Assembly: GCF_024519465.1 (NCBI RefSeq) | Contig: NZ_JALJRW010000013.1 | Coordinates: 1 to 64,000 of the forward strand | Length of the DNA: 64,000 nt | Reading direction: 5' to 3' | From: Stenotrophomonas sp. Ste86 | Lineage (GTDB): Bacteria > Pseudomonadota > Gammaproteobacteria > Xanthomonadales > Xanthomonadaceae | Shown here: in pieces, positions 26,425-36,503 of the stretch | Layout of the letters: the number at the start of each line of letters is the position of its first letter | Position numbering within the stretch: the first letter of the stretch is position 1 | Position numbers and translations under genes: made by a program | The notes under the pieces: generated by a model | Database searches by the model: none | Seen by the model: only the letters and a program-made list of their open reading frames with translations | Told to the model about the DNA's origin: nothing

Positions 26425-26449
26425 ACGGCCCCTTTTGGGGCCGTCTGCA
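26425..26449 (+). terminator. Terminator after fabH
   Basis: ACGGCCCC-TTTT-GGGGCCGT forms a perfect 8-bp stem, with TCTGCATTTT following. Confidence 0.75.
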
Positions 26450-26465
26450 TTTTAGGAGATCCGTC

Positions 26466-27248
26466 ATGGTTGAGCCCATCGTCATTGAAGGGCAACGCGC
26501 CTGGCTGAAGCAGTACGGCGAAGGAAGCCGCGCAGTCGCCTTGGGCCTGCTCAATTTCGTTGCACACCGTTTCCAGCTGGATGCCTTGCGTCCGCCGCCG
26601 CACCGTGGCGGTGACGCGGCCAGGAAGACCGAAGCGCGTCGCCTGGCGGAGCTGTCTGCGCAGGGGGTGAACGTGCCGCACGTGATCGGCAGCGGTCACG
26701 CGGCGCTGGTGCTGGAGGATAACGGCAGTTCGTTCAATACCTGTCTGCGGCAGGCCGACGAGACCGGCCGTGACCGGCTGGTGTCGGCGGCGATGCAGGC
26801 GATCGCTGCTGCGCATGGCAAGGGCGCGTATTTCGGCCAGCCGTTGCCGCGCAATCTGACTTGGGACGGCACGCGGGTGGGGTTCATCGATTTCGAGGAA
26901 GACCCGCTGGAAGTGATGGCGCTGGACCAGGCGCAGGCGCGCGATTGGCTGATGTTCGGCTATGGGGTGGCCAAGTATTACGAGGACCGTCCGCAGCGGC
27001 TGCAGCAGCTGATGTCCGAGGCGATGGACGGGGTGCAGGCGCCGGTGCTGGCGCACGCGCACGCGGTCTCCGGGCGGTTGCAGGGTCTGGCGCGGGCGAG
27101 CATGAAGCTCGGCCGGTCGGCGCGGTCGCTGGCGCACGCGATCCTGATCGTGCACGGGGCCACGACGCTGGGCATGCTGATGCTGGCGGTGATCTGCTTC
27201 GACTTCTTCTCCGACGGCGACCTGGACATTCTGCAGTTGCTGGTGTGA
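26466..27248 (+). CDS. Kinase-fold membrane protein in the fatty-acid cluster
   Basis: This 260-residue protein resembles small lipopolysaccharide/aminoglycoside-type kinases. An N-terminal lobe holds RAWLKQYGEG, a linker follows, then LPRNLTWDGTRVGFIDFEEDPLE, which matches the catalytic-loop Asn and the DFE/DFG metal site. The usual HxD of the catalytic loop is replaced by PRN. A single membrane helix lies near the C-terminus (about 229-250, LIVHGATTLGMLMLAVICF). Its substrate is unknown. Position between fabH and fabD suggests a link to lipid or envelope synthesis. Confidence 0.7.
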   Translation: MVEPIVIEGQRAWLKQYGEGSRAVALGLLNFVAHRFQLDALRPPPHRGGDAARKTEARRLAELSAQGVNVPHVIGSGHAALVLEDNGSSFNTCLRQADETGRDRLVSAAMQAIAAAHGKGAYFGQPLPRNLTWDGTRVGFIDFEEDPLEVMALDQAQARDWLMFGYGVAKYYEDRPQRLQQLMSEAMDGVQAPVLAHAHAVSGRLQGLARASMKLGRSARSLAHAILIVHGATTLGMLMLAVICFDFFSDGDLDILQLLV

Positions 27249-27344
27249 TCGGGGTTTTCTTTTTCAGGGGCAAGGCTGTGGAGCTGGAGCTGGAGCTGGA
27301 GCCGAAGCCGGAGCCGAAGCGTCATTGCTCGTGGTTTCGTGTTC

Positions 27345-27451
27345 GGGTCGGTGTGGGTGGGTTGGCGGGACACGCTGCAAGTACGTCCCTGTAAGCTCGC
27401 GTGCGCCATCCATGGCGCCCGACGGTCCCGCCAACCCACCCACACCGACCC
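27345..27451. repeat. Inverted-repeat element, copy A
   Basis: Arms 27345-27371 and 27425-27451 are perfect 27-bp reverse complements around a 53-base loop that contains GTGCGCCATCCATGGCGC, itself a smaller palindrome. A related copy in opposite orientation lies at 27998-28070. Confidence 0.9.
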
Positions 27452-27470
27452 CCGACAGTGGGTCGGTGCT

Positions 27471-27945
27471 GGTGGGCGATCAACGGCACTTCGCCTCGGC
27501 TTCGCCGAGTCTCAGCACGGCAGGCCTGCCCGTCATTTGGGGAGAGGGTGGGGCCGAGCCATGCTGGGCACCTCCAACCCCAAACGAAGGCCGCTGCTCC
27601 ACTCTGGATCTCGCCTGCGCACAAGGGCCGGCGTGGGTGGGCGATCAACGGCATTTCGCCTCAGCGTCGCCGAATCTCAGCACGGCAGGCCTGCCCGTCA
27701 TTTGGGCAGAGGGTAGTGCCGAGCCATGCTCGGCACCTCCAGCCCCAAACGAAGGCCGCTGCTCCACTCTGGATCTCGCCTGCGCACCGGCCAGGACTGC
27801 AAGGGCTGGCGTGGGTGGGCGATCAAGGGCACTTCGCCTCAGCGTCGCCGAGTCTCAGTAAGGCAGGTCTGCCAGTCATTTGGGGAGAGGGTAGTGCCGA
27901 GCCATGCTCGGCACCTCCAGCCCCAAACGAAGGCCGCTGCCCGGC
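27471..27945. repeat. Three direct repeats of about 165-178 bp
   Basis: Units begin at 27471, 27636 and 27814, each with GGTGGGCGATCAA, followed by CAGGCCTGCCCGTCATTTGG (slightly varied in unit 3), a REP-like GCCGAGCCATGCTCGGCAC palindrome and CCCCAAACGAAGGCCGCTGC. Unit 2 has a 13-base longer tail, and the third unit ends early at about 27945. Confidence 0.9.
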
Positions 27946-27997
27946 GTTGGTCTTTCCAGGTGTTCCGACCATCCTCGGCAGGGCTGCGGTGGGCCGC

Positions 27998-28070
27998 GGT
28001 GCGGGACCGTCATGCGCCATGGATGGCGCATGCGAGCCCCCAGGGATGGATTCTCGGCGTGTCCCGCACC
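27998..28070. repeat. Inverted-repeat element, copy B (opposite orientation)
   Basis: Arms GGTGCGGGAC (27998-28007) and GTCCCGCACC (28061-28070) enclose ATGCGCCATGGATGGCGCAT, the reverse of the copy A core. Shared internal segments (GGGACACGC, CTCGC, TGCGCCATCCATGGCGC, GACGGTCCCGC) show that A and B are the same element. Confidence 0.8.
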
Positions 28071-28232
28071 CCGGTCCGCCCCAGCCCTCTCCCCGATGGT
28101 GCGAGCGCGTTTTTGACCTTCGCTCCCGCTTCAGCGCGGCCAATAACCCCTCGCCACATACGCGCCAGTACAGACGCAGGGCGGTGTTCGGCCTTATCAT
28201 TCGCCGTTCGATTTTTGCAGGCGGATGACCGC

Positions 28233-29177
28233 GTGACCGATTCCAATCTCGCATTCGTATTCCCCGGCCAGGGGTCGCAGTCGCTGGGCATGCTGGCCGA
28301 ACTGGCCGAGCTGCACCCGCAGGTCCGCGATGCCTTCACCGAGGCCTCCGACGGCGCCGGTGTCGACCTGTGGGCGCTGTCGCAGGGCGGTCCCGAGGAA
28401 ATGCTCAACCGCACCGAATACACCCAGCCGGCCCTGCTGGCCGCCAGCATTGGCGTGTGGCGCGTCTGGAATGCGGTGGGGGGGGCCAAGCCCGCCGTCC
28501 TGGCCGGTCACAGCCTGGGCGAGTACACCGCCCTGGTCGCCGCTGGCGCCCTCACCCTGCACGACGGCGCCCACCTGGTGCGCCTGCGCGGGCAGCTGAT
28601 GCAGGACGCCGCCCCGGCCGGTGTCGGCGCGATGGCCGCCGTGCTCGGCGCCGAGGACGCCCTGGTCCAGGAGGTCTGCGTGCAGGCCGCCGGCAGCCAG
28701 GTGGTGGTCCCGGCCAACTTCAACTCCCCGGGTCAGATCGTCATCGGCGGCGACGCCGCCGCCGTCGATCGTGCCCTGGCGCTGCTGGCCGAGAAGGGCG
28801 TGCGCAAGACGGTCAAGCTGGCCGTCAGCGTGCCCTCGCACACCCCGTTGATGCGCGAAGCGGCCAACCGCCTGGCCGAAACCATGGCCGGGCTGGACTG
28901 GCGCGCCCCGGCGCTGCCGGTGGTGCAGAACGTCGATGCCCGCGTGCATGACGGCATCGACGCCATCCGCCAGGCTCTGGTCCAGCAGCTGTACCTGCCG
29001 GTCCAGTGGACCGGCTGCGTACAGGCGCTGGCCGCCCGTGGCGTCACCCGCGTTGCCGAGTGCGGCCCGGGCAAGGTGCTGAGCGGATTGATCAAGCGCA
29101 TCGACAAATCGCTGGACGCGCGCACACTGTCCACGCCCGCCGATTTCGAGGCTGCCCGCGAAACCTGGGCTGCCTGA
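28233..29177 (+). CDS. fabD: Malonyl-CoA:ACP transacylase
   Basis: It transfers malonyl groups from CoA to acyl carrier protein. The 314-residue enzyme has FVFPGQGSQSLGM at the N-terminus, the nucleophile Ser94 in GHSLGEYTA, and the C-terminal GPGKVLSGLIKRI. Translation starts at a GTG at 28233 (MTDSNLAFVFPGQG); no in-frame ATG lies near the homologous start. The next gene, fabG, begins 72 bases later. Confidence 0.96.
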   Translation: MTDSNLAFVFPGQGSQSLGMLAELAELHPQVRDAFTEASDGAGVDLWALSQGGPEEMLNRTEYTQPALLAASIGVWRVWNAVGGAKPAVLAGHSLGEYTALVAAGALTLHDGAHLVRLRGQLMQDAAPAGVGAMAAVLGAEDALVQEVCVQAAGSQVVVPANFNSPGQIVIGGDAAAVDRALALLAEKGVRKTVKLAVSVPSHTPLMREAANRLAETMAGLDWRAPALPVVQNVDARVHDGIDAIRQALVQQLYLPVQWTGCVQALAARGVTRVAECGPGKVLSGLIKRIDKSLDARTLSTPADFEAARETWAA

Positions 29178-29249
29178 TCCTTCGACCGCGTTCGCGTCGC
29201 CCTGCCTTCGGGCCGGGCGCGTGGATCGGTCCCGTTCGAGGAACTACAG

Positions 29250-29993
29250 ATGAGCAAGCCCCTTCAGGGTGAAATCGCACTGGTGACCGGCGCCAGCCGT
29301 GGCATCGGCGCCGCCATTGCCGACGCACTGGCCGCGCAGGGCGCGACCGTCATCGGCACTGCCACCACCGACGCTGGCGCTGCTGCGATCGGCGAGCGCC
29401 TGGCCGCTGCCGGCGGCCATGGCCGCGCGCTGAACGTGACCGACGCTGCTGCGCTGGACGCGGTGCTGGACGGCATCGCCAAGGAGTTCGGCGCCATCAC
29501 CATCCTGGTCAACAATGCCGGCATCACCCGCGACAACCTGCTGCTGCGCATGAAGGAAGAGGACTGGCAGGCCATCCTGGACACCAACCTGACCAGCGTG
29601 TTCCGCACCTCCAAGGCGGTCATCCGCGGCATGATGAAGGCGCGCCGTGGCCGCATCATCAACATCGCTTCGGTGATCGGCGTGACCGGCAATGCCGGCC
29701 AGGCCAACTATGCCGCCGCCAAGGCCGGCATCATTGCCTTCTCCAAGTCGCTGGCCAAGGAAATCGGCTCGCGTGGCATCACCGTCAATGTGGTCGCCCC
29801 CGGCTTCATCGACACCGACATGACCAAGGCGTTGCCCGAAGAACAGCGCACCGGCCTGGTCAAGTCGATCGCCCTGGAACGCCTGGGCGAAGCCTCCGAC
29901 ATCGCCAATGCGGTGGCGTTCCTGGCCGGTCCCTCGGCCAGCTACATCACCGGCGAAACCCTCCATGTGAACGGCGGCATGTACATGCCGTAA
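29250..29993 (+). CDS. fabG: 3-oxoacyl-ACP reductase
   Basis: This NADPH-dependent reductase of the fatty-acid cycle is a 247-residue classical SDR: cofactor loop TGASRGIGA (13-21), NNAG (88-91) and the catalytic Ser141, Tyr154, Lys158 (NIASVIGVTGNAGQANYAAAKAG). The C-terminus GGMYMP is the FabG type. A GAGGAAC ribosome site precedes the ATG. Confidence 0.97.
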   Translation: MSKPLQGEIALVTGASRGIGAAIADALAAQGATVIGTATTDAGAAAIGERLAAAGGHGRALNVTDAAALDAVLDGIAKEFGAITILVNNAGITRDNLLLRMKEEDWQAILDTNLTSVFRTSKAVIRGMMKARRGRIINIASVIGVTGNAGQANYAAAKAGIIAFSKSLAKEIGSRGITVNVVAPGFIDTDMTKALPEEQRTGLVKSIALERLGEASDIANAVAFLAGPSASYITGETLHVNGGMYMP

Positions 29994-30146
29994 GCATGTG
30001 GCGCACGGACCGCGCCGCAAGTGGTTGATCTGAAAGGTGTTTTGCAGCGATGTAAGGCATCACCGGTTTCCACTACACTATCCCACGGTCATCCATTACC
30101 GGATGGCGTCATTTTTGAACCACTACTCCATCTGGAGCGATATCCA

Positions 30147-30386
30147 ATGAGCACCATCGAAGAACGCGTCAAGAAAATCGTCGTCGAACAGCTTGGCGTC
30201 AAGGAAGAAGAAGTCACCAACAGCGCATCGTTCGTCGATGACCTGGGCGCTGACTCGCTGGACACCGTTGAACTGGTGATGGCGCTGGAAGAAGAGTTCG
30301 AGTGCGAAATCCCGGACGAAGAAGCCGAGAAGATCAGCACCGTCCAGGCTGCAATCGACTACATCAACGCCCACGTCAAGGCTTGA
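30147..30386 (+). CDS. acpP: Acyl carrier protein
   Basis: This 79-residue acidic helical protein carries acyl chains on 4'-phosphopantetheine. Ser37 in [12 protein letters not shown] is the prosthetic-group site. The start at 30147 ([15 protein letters not shown]) is the family start. It is separated from fabG by 153 bases and from fabF by 136, leaving room for its own promoter, as is common for acpP (a TACACT box lies near 30076). Confidence 0.98.
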   Translation: MSTIEERVKKIVVEQLGVKEEEVTNSASFVDDLGADSLDTVELVMALEEEFECEIPDEEAEKISTVQAAIDYINAHVKA

Positions 30387-30445
30387 TGTCAGGCGGCTTG
30401 CGCGCGGCGGTGGCACCTGCCCCAGCCGCGCGCGGCAATCCCATG

Positions 30446-30463
30446 GGGCCGCGCTTGCGGCCC
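30446..30463 (+). terminator. Hairpin between acpP and fabF
   Basis: GGGCCGC-GCTT-GCGGCCC is a perfect 7-bp stem with a weak T-rich tail. It may stop part of the acpP transcripts, consistent with higher acpP than fabF expression. Confidence 0.5.
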
Positions 30464-30522
30464 TGTGCATTTGAGCGTTACACCGCGTCATACCCGCAAC
30501 ATCCGGGTCAGGAGAATCTGCA

Positions 30523-31785
<1,263 letters not shown>

Positions 31786-31809
31786 TCCACTGCCGCCGCA
31801 CACGCACCG

Positions 31810-31828
31810 GGCCGCCATCTTGGCGGCC
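31810..31828 (+). terminator. Weak hairpin between fabF and pabB
   Basis: GGCCGCCA-TCT-TGGCGGCC is a perfect stem without a T-run, located 25 bases after fabF. It is probably an attenuating or mRNA-stabilising hairpin. Confidence 0.4.
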
Positions 31829-31866
31829 TTGGTGTATCTGGCCTTCGCTCCTTCCGGTTTCCCGCC

Positions 31867-33222
31867 ATGCTCCTGATCCAGCCGTTGCCCGCCACCACCG
31901 ACCTGCTCGCGCTGCAGCGCGTGGCACCGCAGCGCTATCCGCTGCTGATGGAATCCACTGCCTCGGGCACCGCGCAGGGGCGCTGGGACCTGCTGCTGAT
32001 GGGCAACGGCGAGGCGCTGGCACTGCATGCCGACGGCGTCGTCCGCGATGCCGAAGGGCAAGCGCACTCCGGCCGCTTCCTTGATGTGCTGGATGCGCAC
32101 TGGTCCGCCCTGCGGCTGCCCCGCGAAGAGACGCTGTTGCCGTTCCGCGGCGGCTGGGCGCTGATGCTGGATTACGAGCTGGCCGGGCAGATCGAAACCG
32201 TGCTGCAGCTGCCGGCGCGCGCCGACGGGCTGCCCTCGGCACTGGCCCTGCGTTGCCCGGCTGCGGTGCTGCACGACCGCGTGCTCGGCCAGTACCACGC
32301 GGTGTGCGAGCCTGACCACGACGCGTTGCTGCAGACGCTGATGGCCGACCTGCAGGCGAGCGCCGCGCTGCCGTCATTGCCGGCCTGGCAGCCACCGGCA
32401 GACATGCATGAAGACGCGCCGACGCGCTTCACCGACGGCGTCGGCAAGGTGATCGATTACCTGCGTGCCGGCGACGTGTTCCAGGTCAACCTGTCGCGGC
32501 GCTGGCAGGCGCAGTTCAGCGACACGCTGTCGCCGCAGGCGCTGTACGCCCAGTTGCGGGTCGCCAACCCGGCACCGTTCGCCGGGCTGTTCATGGCGCA
32601 GGGCAGGGCGGTGGTCAGTTCCTCGCCGGAGCGGTTGGTGTCGGTGCATGGCGATGACGTGCAGACCCGTCCCATCGCAGGGACCCGCCCGCGCTTCGCC
32701 GGGGACGACGATGCCGCGCGTATCCGTGAGCTGGTCGGCCATCCCAAGGAGCGCGCCGAGCACGTGATGCTGATCGACCTGGAGCGCAACGACCTGGGCC
32801 GCATCTGCACACCGGGCAGCGTGGAAGTGGATGAGCTGATGACGGTGGAGAGTTATGCGCATGTGCACCACATCGTCAGCAACGTGCGTGGCCGCCTGCG
32901 CGAGGGCGTCAGCCCCGGCCAGGTGATCGCCGCGACCTTCCCCGGCGGCACCATCACCGGCTGTCCCAAGGTGCGCTGCATGCAGATCATCGCCGAGCTG
33001 GAACAGACCGCGCGTGGCGCCTATACCGGTGCGTTCGGCTGGCTGAACCGCGACGGCGACCTGGACCTGAACATCCTGATCCGCACCGCCGAGGTGAGCG
33101 CGGGCAGCGCCGCGTTCCGTACCGGCGCCGGCATCGTGGTCGATTCGGACCCGGACAAGGAACTGGACGAAACCCGCGCCAAGGCGCGCGGCCTGATGCG
33201 GGCGCTGGGCCGGCATGATTGA
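31867..33222 (+). CDS. pabB: Aminodeoxychorismate synthase component I (PabB-like)
   Basis: This 451-residue chorismate-binding enzyme is expected to make 4-amino-4-deoxychorismate for folate. Motifs are VFQVNLSRRW, SSSPERLVS, DLERNDLGRI, FPGGTITGCPKVRCMQIIAELE and IRTAEVSAGSAAFRTGAGIV. Length fits PabB rather than the longer TrpE. The active-site motif is PIAGT (Ala271) rather than the PIKGT of E. coli PabB. Ala is the TrpE state, so the assignment rests on length and on the fabF-pabB-mltG-tmk-holB context. No pabC is visible nearby. Confidence 0.85.
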   Translation: MLLIQPLPATTDLLALQRVAPQRYPLLMESTASGTAQGRWDLLLMGNGEALALHADGVVRDAEGQAHSGRFLDVLDAHWSALRLPREETLLPFRGGWALMLDYELAGQIETVLQLPARADGLPSALALRCPAAVLHDRVLGQYHAVCEPDHDALLQTLMADLQASAALPSLPAWQPPADMHEDAPTRFTDGVGKVIDYLRAGDVFQVNLSRRWQAQFSDTLSPQALYAQLRVANPAPFAGLFMAQGRAVVSSSPERLVSVHGDDVQTRPIAGTRPRFAGDDDAARIRELVGHPKERAEHVMLIDLERNDLGRICTPGSVEVDELMTVESYAHVHHIVSNVRGRLREGVSPGQVIAATFPGGTITGCPKVRCMQIIAELEQTARGAYTGAFGWLNRDGDLDLNILIRTAEVSAGSAAFRTGAGIVVDSDPDKELDETRAKARGLMRALGRHD

Positions 33223-33288
33223 GCCGTTTGGCGGTGTGCAGCACCCGCGCGGTATGCTGCGCGGCGGCGAAATCGATTCGAGGTGACC

Positions 33289-34347
33289 ATGGCGGGTGCG
33301 AAACGGGGTTGTCTGGCCGTGCTGGCGATGCTGCTGTTGGCAGCAGTGCTGCTGGCCGGTGCGGGGGCGTGGTTCTGGCACAGCCAGAGCGGCTTCGCCG
33401 ATGCGCCGCTGACGCCCGACCAGCCCAGCATGGTGATCGCCCCCGGCGACGGCCTGAACACCGTCCTGGGCAAGCTGCGCGCGGCCGGCGTGGACGAGGG
33501 CAGCGACACCCAGTGGCAGCTGCTGGCGCGCCAGCTGGATGCGGCCGGCAAGCTCAAGGTGGGCGAGTACGCGCTGGATGCCAGCCTGACCCCGCGCGCG
33601 CTGCTGCTGCGCATGCGCCAGGGCCGGGTGCTGCAGCACCGGGTAACCATTGTCGAGGGCTGGAACATTCGTCAGCTGCGCGCCGCGCTCAAGCGCGCCG
33701 ACCCGCTCGTGCACACCACCGACGGCCTGGACGATGCGGCGCTGATGAAGGCGCTGGGCTTCCCCGGCGAACATCCGGAAGGCCGCTTCCTTCCCGAGAC
33801 CTACGTATATCAGCGCGGCGACAGCGACGTGGACGTGCTCAAGCGCGCGCACGCCGCCATGGAAAAGGAACTGACCGCCGCCTGGGACAGCCGCAGCGAC
33901 GACCTGCCGCTGAACTCGCCTTACGAACTGCTGACGCTGGCCTCGATCATCGAGAAGGAAACCGCGCTGCCCAGCGAGCGTCCGCAGATTGCCGGCGTGT
34001 TCGTGCGCCGGTTGAAGATCGGCATGCGCCTGCAGACCGATCCCACCGTGATCTACGGCATCGGTAGCAGCTACGACGGCAACATCCGCAAGCGCGACCT
34101 GACCACCGACACCCCCTACAACACCTACACCCGCGCCGGTCTCACCCCGACGCCGATCGCCATGCCCGGCCGCGACGCACTGCATGCCACCGCGCAGCCG
34201 GCTGCCGGCAATGCGCTCTACTTCGTTGCAGTGGGCGATGGCAGTGGCGCGCACGTGTTCTCGGCCAACTACGCCGACCATAACGCCGCCGTTGCCCGCT
34301 ACCTGCAGCAGCTGCGCCAGCAGCGCAGCCAGGCGGCCCCGCAGTGA
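33289..34347 (+). CDS. mltG: Endolytic murein transglycosylase MltG
   Basis: This inner-membrane enzyme cuts nascent glycan strands and sets their length. The 352-residue protein has an N-terminal membrane anchor (about 8-27) and a YceG domain with the catalytic Glu in [28 protein letters not shown], then [13 protein letters not shown] and [19 protein letters not shown] chose the ATG at 33289 because an AGGTG ribosome site precedes it; a GTG at 33283 is possible. Its stop overlaps the tmk start. Confidence 0.96.
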   Translation: MAGAKRGCLAVLAMLLLAAVLLAGAGAWFWHSQSGFADAPLTPDQPSMVIAPGDGLNTVLGKLRAAGVDEGSDTQWQLLARQLDAAGKLKVGEYALDASLTPRALLLRMRQGRVLQHRVTIVEGWNIRQLRAALKRADPLVHTTDGLDDAALMKALGFPGEHPEGRFLPETYVYQRGDSDVDVLKRAHAAMEKELTAAWDSRSDDLPLNSPYELLTLASIIEKETALPSERPQIAGVFVRRLKIGMRLQTDPTVIYGIGSSYDGNIRKRDLTTDTPYNTYTRAGLTPTPIAMPGRDALHATAQPAAGNALYFVAVGDGSGAHVFSANYADHNAAVARYLQQLRQQRSQAAPQ

Positions 34348-35009
34348 CCGCCGCGCTGCTGCGCCACCCGCGCTTTGTCAGCCTGGAAGGTGGCGAGGGG
34401 GCCGGCAAGACCACCGCGATCAACGCGCTGCGCGATGCACTGCGCGCGCGCGGGCATGAGGTGCTGCTGACCCGGGAGCCGGGTGGCACGCCGCTGGCCG
34501 AGCGCATCCGCGCGCTGGTCCTCAAGCCGGACATCGAGATCGCCGCCGAGCCGCTGTCGGCCGAGGCCGAGCTGCTGCTGGTGTTCGCCGCGCGCGCCCA
34601 GCATGTACGCCAGGTGATCCAGCCGGCATTGCGCCGGGGGGCCTACGTGATCAGCGACCGCTTCACCGATTCCAGCTACGCCTACCAGGGCGGCGGACGC
34701 GGGCTGGATCCGGCCTGGATCGCCGACCTGGAGCGTCGCGCGGTCGGCCTGCTGCCCGGCCTGACCCTGCTGCTGGACGTGGACGTGGCGGTGGGGCGCG
34801 CCCGCGCCAACGGCCGCGACATGTGGCCGGACCGTATCGAGAGCGAGCAGGACGACTTCTTCCAGCGGGTGCGCGCGGTGTTCCGCCAGCGCGCCGGCGA
34901 GGATCCCGCCCGTTTCCGCCTGATCGACGCCAGCCAGGACCAGGCCGGCGTCGCCGCGGCGGTGGTGGCTGCCGTGGATGTGTGGCTGGCGCAGGCACTG
35001 GAGAGCTGA
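34344..35009 (+). CDS. tmk: Thymidylate kinase
   Basis: It phosphorylates dTMP to dTDP. The 221-residue protein has the P-loop [12 protein letters not shown] (residues 13-24), the DRF motif in [18 protein letters not shown] and the Lid with [11 protein letters not shown]. Translation begins at GTG 34344, overlapping the mltG stop (GTGA), so translation is coupled. holB follows 1 base after its stop codon. Confidence 0.96.
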   Translation: MTAALLRHPRFVSLEGGEGAGKTTAINALRDALRARGHEVLLTREPGGTPLAERIRALVLKPDIEIAAEPLSAEAELLLVFAARAQHVRQVIQPALRRGAYVISDRFTDSSYAYQGGGRGLDPAWIADLERRAVGLLPGLTLLLDVDVAVGRARANGRDMWPDRIESEQDDFFQRVRAVFRQRAGEDPARFRLIDASQDQAGVAAAVVAAVDVWLAQALES

Positions 35010-35010
35010 G

Positions 35011-35970
35011 ATGAGCGAGACCTTTTCCCCCTGGCAGCAACGCGCGTATGACCAGACGGTGGCCGCGCTGGATGCCGACCGACTCGGCCATGGCCTGCTG
35101 ATCTGCGGCCCGGCCGGGCTGGGCAAGCGCGCGGTGGCACTGCGCATGGCCCAGCACATCCTGTGCAGTGGCGAGCCCGCGGCGGCCAAGCGCAGCGCGC
35201 AGCTGATCGCCGCCGGTACCCACCCGGACCTGCAGCTGATCTCGTTCATTCCCAACAAGTCCGGCGACAAGCTGCGCACCGAGATCGTGATCGAGCAGGT
35301 CCGCGAGATCTCGCAGAAGCTGGCGCTGACCCCGCAATACGGCATCGCCCAGGTGGTGATCGTCGATCCGGCCGACGCAATCAATCGCGCCGCCTGCAAT
35401 GCGCTGCTCAAGACCCTGGAAGAGCCGCAGCCGGGCCGCTACCTGTGGCTGATCAGCAGCGACCCGGCGCGCCTGCCGGCGACCGTGCGCAGCCGCTGCC
35501 AGCGCCTGGAATTCAAGCTGCCGCCCCGCGAGGAAGCGCTGGCTTGGCTGCAGTCGCAGGGCCACGCCGAGGCCACTGCCCGCGAGGCGCTGGACGCGGC
35601 GCGTGGCCACCCGGGGCTGGCCGATGAATGGCTGCGCGATGACGGTCTGGCGCTGCGCAAGCAGGTGGCCACCGATCTGGAGGCACTGGTGGCCGGCCGC
35701 ACCGGGGCGGTCGAGCTGGCCCAGCGCTGGGCAGGGGACGACAACGCGGCCTTGCGCCTGCGCCACGCCGCCGACCTGGCGCTGGCCCAGGCCAGCGCGG
35801 GCGGCTTGACCGATCCGGATCGATTGCACAAGCTGGCGGCGTGGTTCGACGCCGCCAACCGTACCCGCGATCTGCTGCGCACCACCGTGCGCGCCGACCT
35901 TGCGGTGGTGGAATTGTTGTTGGCCTGGAACAAGGTCAACGAGCGGCAAGCAAAGGGGAATAGAGCATGA
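35011..35970 (+). CDS. holB: DNA polymerase III delta' subunit
   Basis: This clamp-loader subunit has 319 residues and an AAA+ fold. It has a degenerate ATP site (LLICGPAGLGKRAVALRMA), the CNALLKTLEEPQPGRYLWLI segment and the arginine-finger SRC motif in PATVRSRCQRLEF. The zinc cysteines seen in E. coli delta' are mostly missing (only one in HILCSGEP). Start at 35011 (MSETFSPWQQRAY). It overlaps pilZ by 4 bases. Confidence 0.94.
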   Translation: MSETFSPWQQRAYDQTVAALDADRLGHGLLICGPAGLGKRAVALRMAQHILCSGEPAAAKRSAQLIAAGTHPDLQLISFIPNKSGDKLRTEIVIEQVREISQKLALTPQYGIAQVVIVDPADAINRAACNALLKTLEEPQPGRYLWLISSDPARLPATVRSRCQRLEFKLPPREEALAWLQSQGHAEATAREALDAARGHPGLADEWLRDDGLALRKQVATDLEALVAGRTGAVELAQRWAGDDNAALRLRHAADLALAQASAGGLTDPDRLHKLAAWFDAANRTRDLLRTTVRADLAVVELLLAWNKVNERQAKGNRA

Positions 35971-36320
35971 GTGCCACCAACGCCCGCCAGGGCATCCTGT
36001 CGCTGGCGGTCAAGGACAAGGCCGCGCTGTACAGCGCGTACATGCCGTTCGTGAAGAATGGCGGGGTCTTCGTGCCCACCCCCAAGCGCTACTTCCTGGG
36101 CGATGAGGTGTTCCTGCTGCTGACCTTGCCCGACTCGAGCGAGCGCCTGCCGGTGGCCGGCAAGGTGATCTGGGTGACCCCCGCCGGCGCCCAGGGCAAC
36201 CGGGCGGCCGGCATCGGCGTACAGCTGGCCGAAGGGGCGGAAGGGGAAAACGTGCGCCACCGGATCGAGACGCTGCTGGCCGGCATCCTCACCTCGGACA
36301 AGCCCACCCACACGATGTGA
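35967..36320 (+). CDS. pilZ: Type IV pilus PilZ protein
   Basis: This 117-residue single-domain PilZ protein is required for type IV pilus biogenesis. Recognised parts are ILSLAVKDKAALYSAYMPFVKNGGVFVPTPKRYFLGDEVFLLLTLPD and GKVIWVTPAGAQGNRAAGIGVQLAEG. The RxxxR and (D/N)xSxxG motifs that bind cyclic di-GMP are absent, as in the xanthomonad PilZ shown not to bind the nucleotide. It overlaps holB (ATGA), a conserved linkage. Confidence 0.95.
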   Translation: MSATNARQGILSLAVKDKAALYSAYMPFVKNGGVFVPTPKRYFLGDEVFLLLTLPDSSERLPVAGKVIWVTPAGAQGNRAAGIGVQLAEGAEGENVRHRIETLLAGILTSDKPTHTM

Positions 36321-36339
36321 AGAAAATTCGGCAAAACCG

Positions 36340-36367
36340 TTGACGTCGAAATTTGCCGCCCTATAAT
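36340..36367 (+). promoter_or_regulatory. Sigma-70 promoter of tRNA-Val
   Basis: -35 TTGACG (36340-36345) and perfect -10 TATAAT (36362-36367) with a 16-base spacer, ending 18 bases before the tRNA. Confidence 0.92.
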
Positions 36368-36385
36368 GAGCGGCTCAGCAGCATC

Positions 36386-36460
36386 GGGCGGTTAGCTCAG
36401 CGGTAGAGCATTGCCTTCACACGGCAAGGGTCACAAGTTCGAACCTTGTACCGCCCACCA
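36386..36460 (+). tRNA. tRNA-Val (anticodon CAC, reads GUG)
   Basis: This is a 75-nt cloverleaf. The acceptor stem GGGCGGT pairs with ACCGCCC, the D arm has TAGCTCAGCGGTAGAGCA, the anticodon loop is TTCACAC (anticodon CAC), the T arm is CAAGTTCGAACCTTG, and CCA is encoded. A strong promoter lies upstream and a terminator 16 bases downstream. Confidence 0.97.
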
Positions 36461-36475
36461 CGCTGCAACATGAAG

Positions 36476-36503
36476 AAGCCGGCCCCTTGGGTCGGCTTTT
36501 TTG
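36476..36503 (+). terminator. Terminator of tRNA-Val
   Basis: A stem AAGCCGGCCC / GGGTCGGCTT (one G-U pair) with a CTT loop runs into TTTTTTG. Confidence 0.9.

Larger units (their letters stand above)
27249..28232. other. Repeat-rich non-coding region before fabD
   Basis: Nearly 1 kb lacks a supported gene. In order it holds a GGAGCT-rich short repeat (27281-27305), a perfect 27-bp inverted repeat (27345-27451), three direct copies of a 165-178-bp unit (27471 to about 27945), and a second, inverted copy of the first inverted-repeat element (27998-28070). The many frames crossing it have no family-like sequence. A TTCG/TTTTTGCAGGCGG leader to fabD ends the stretch. Confidence 0.8.

Noticed and set aside
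27471..28200. Protein-coding genes in the repeat block before fabD
   Set aside because: The open frames translate repeats in several registers on both strands and show no domain or ribosome site.
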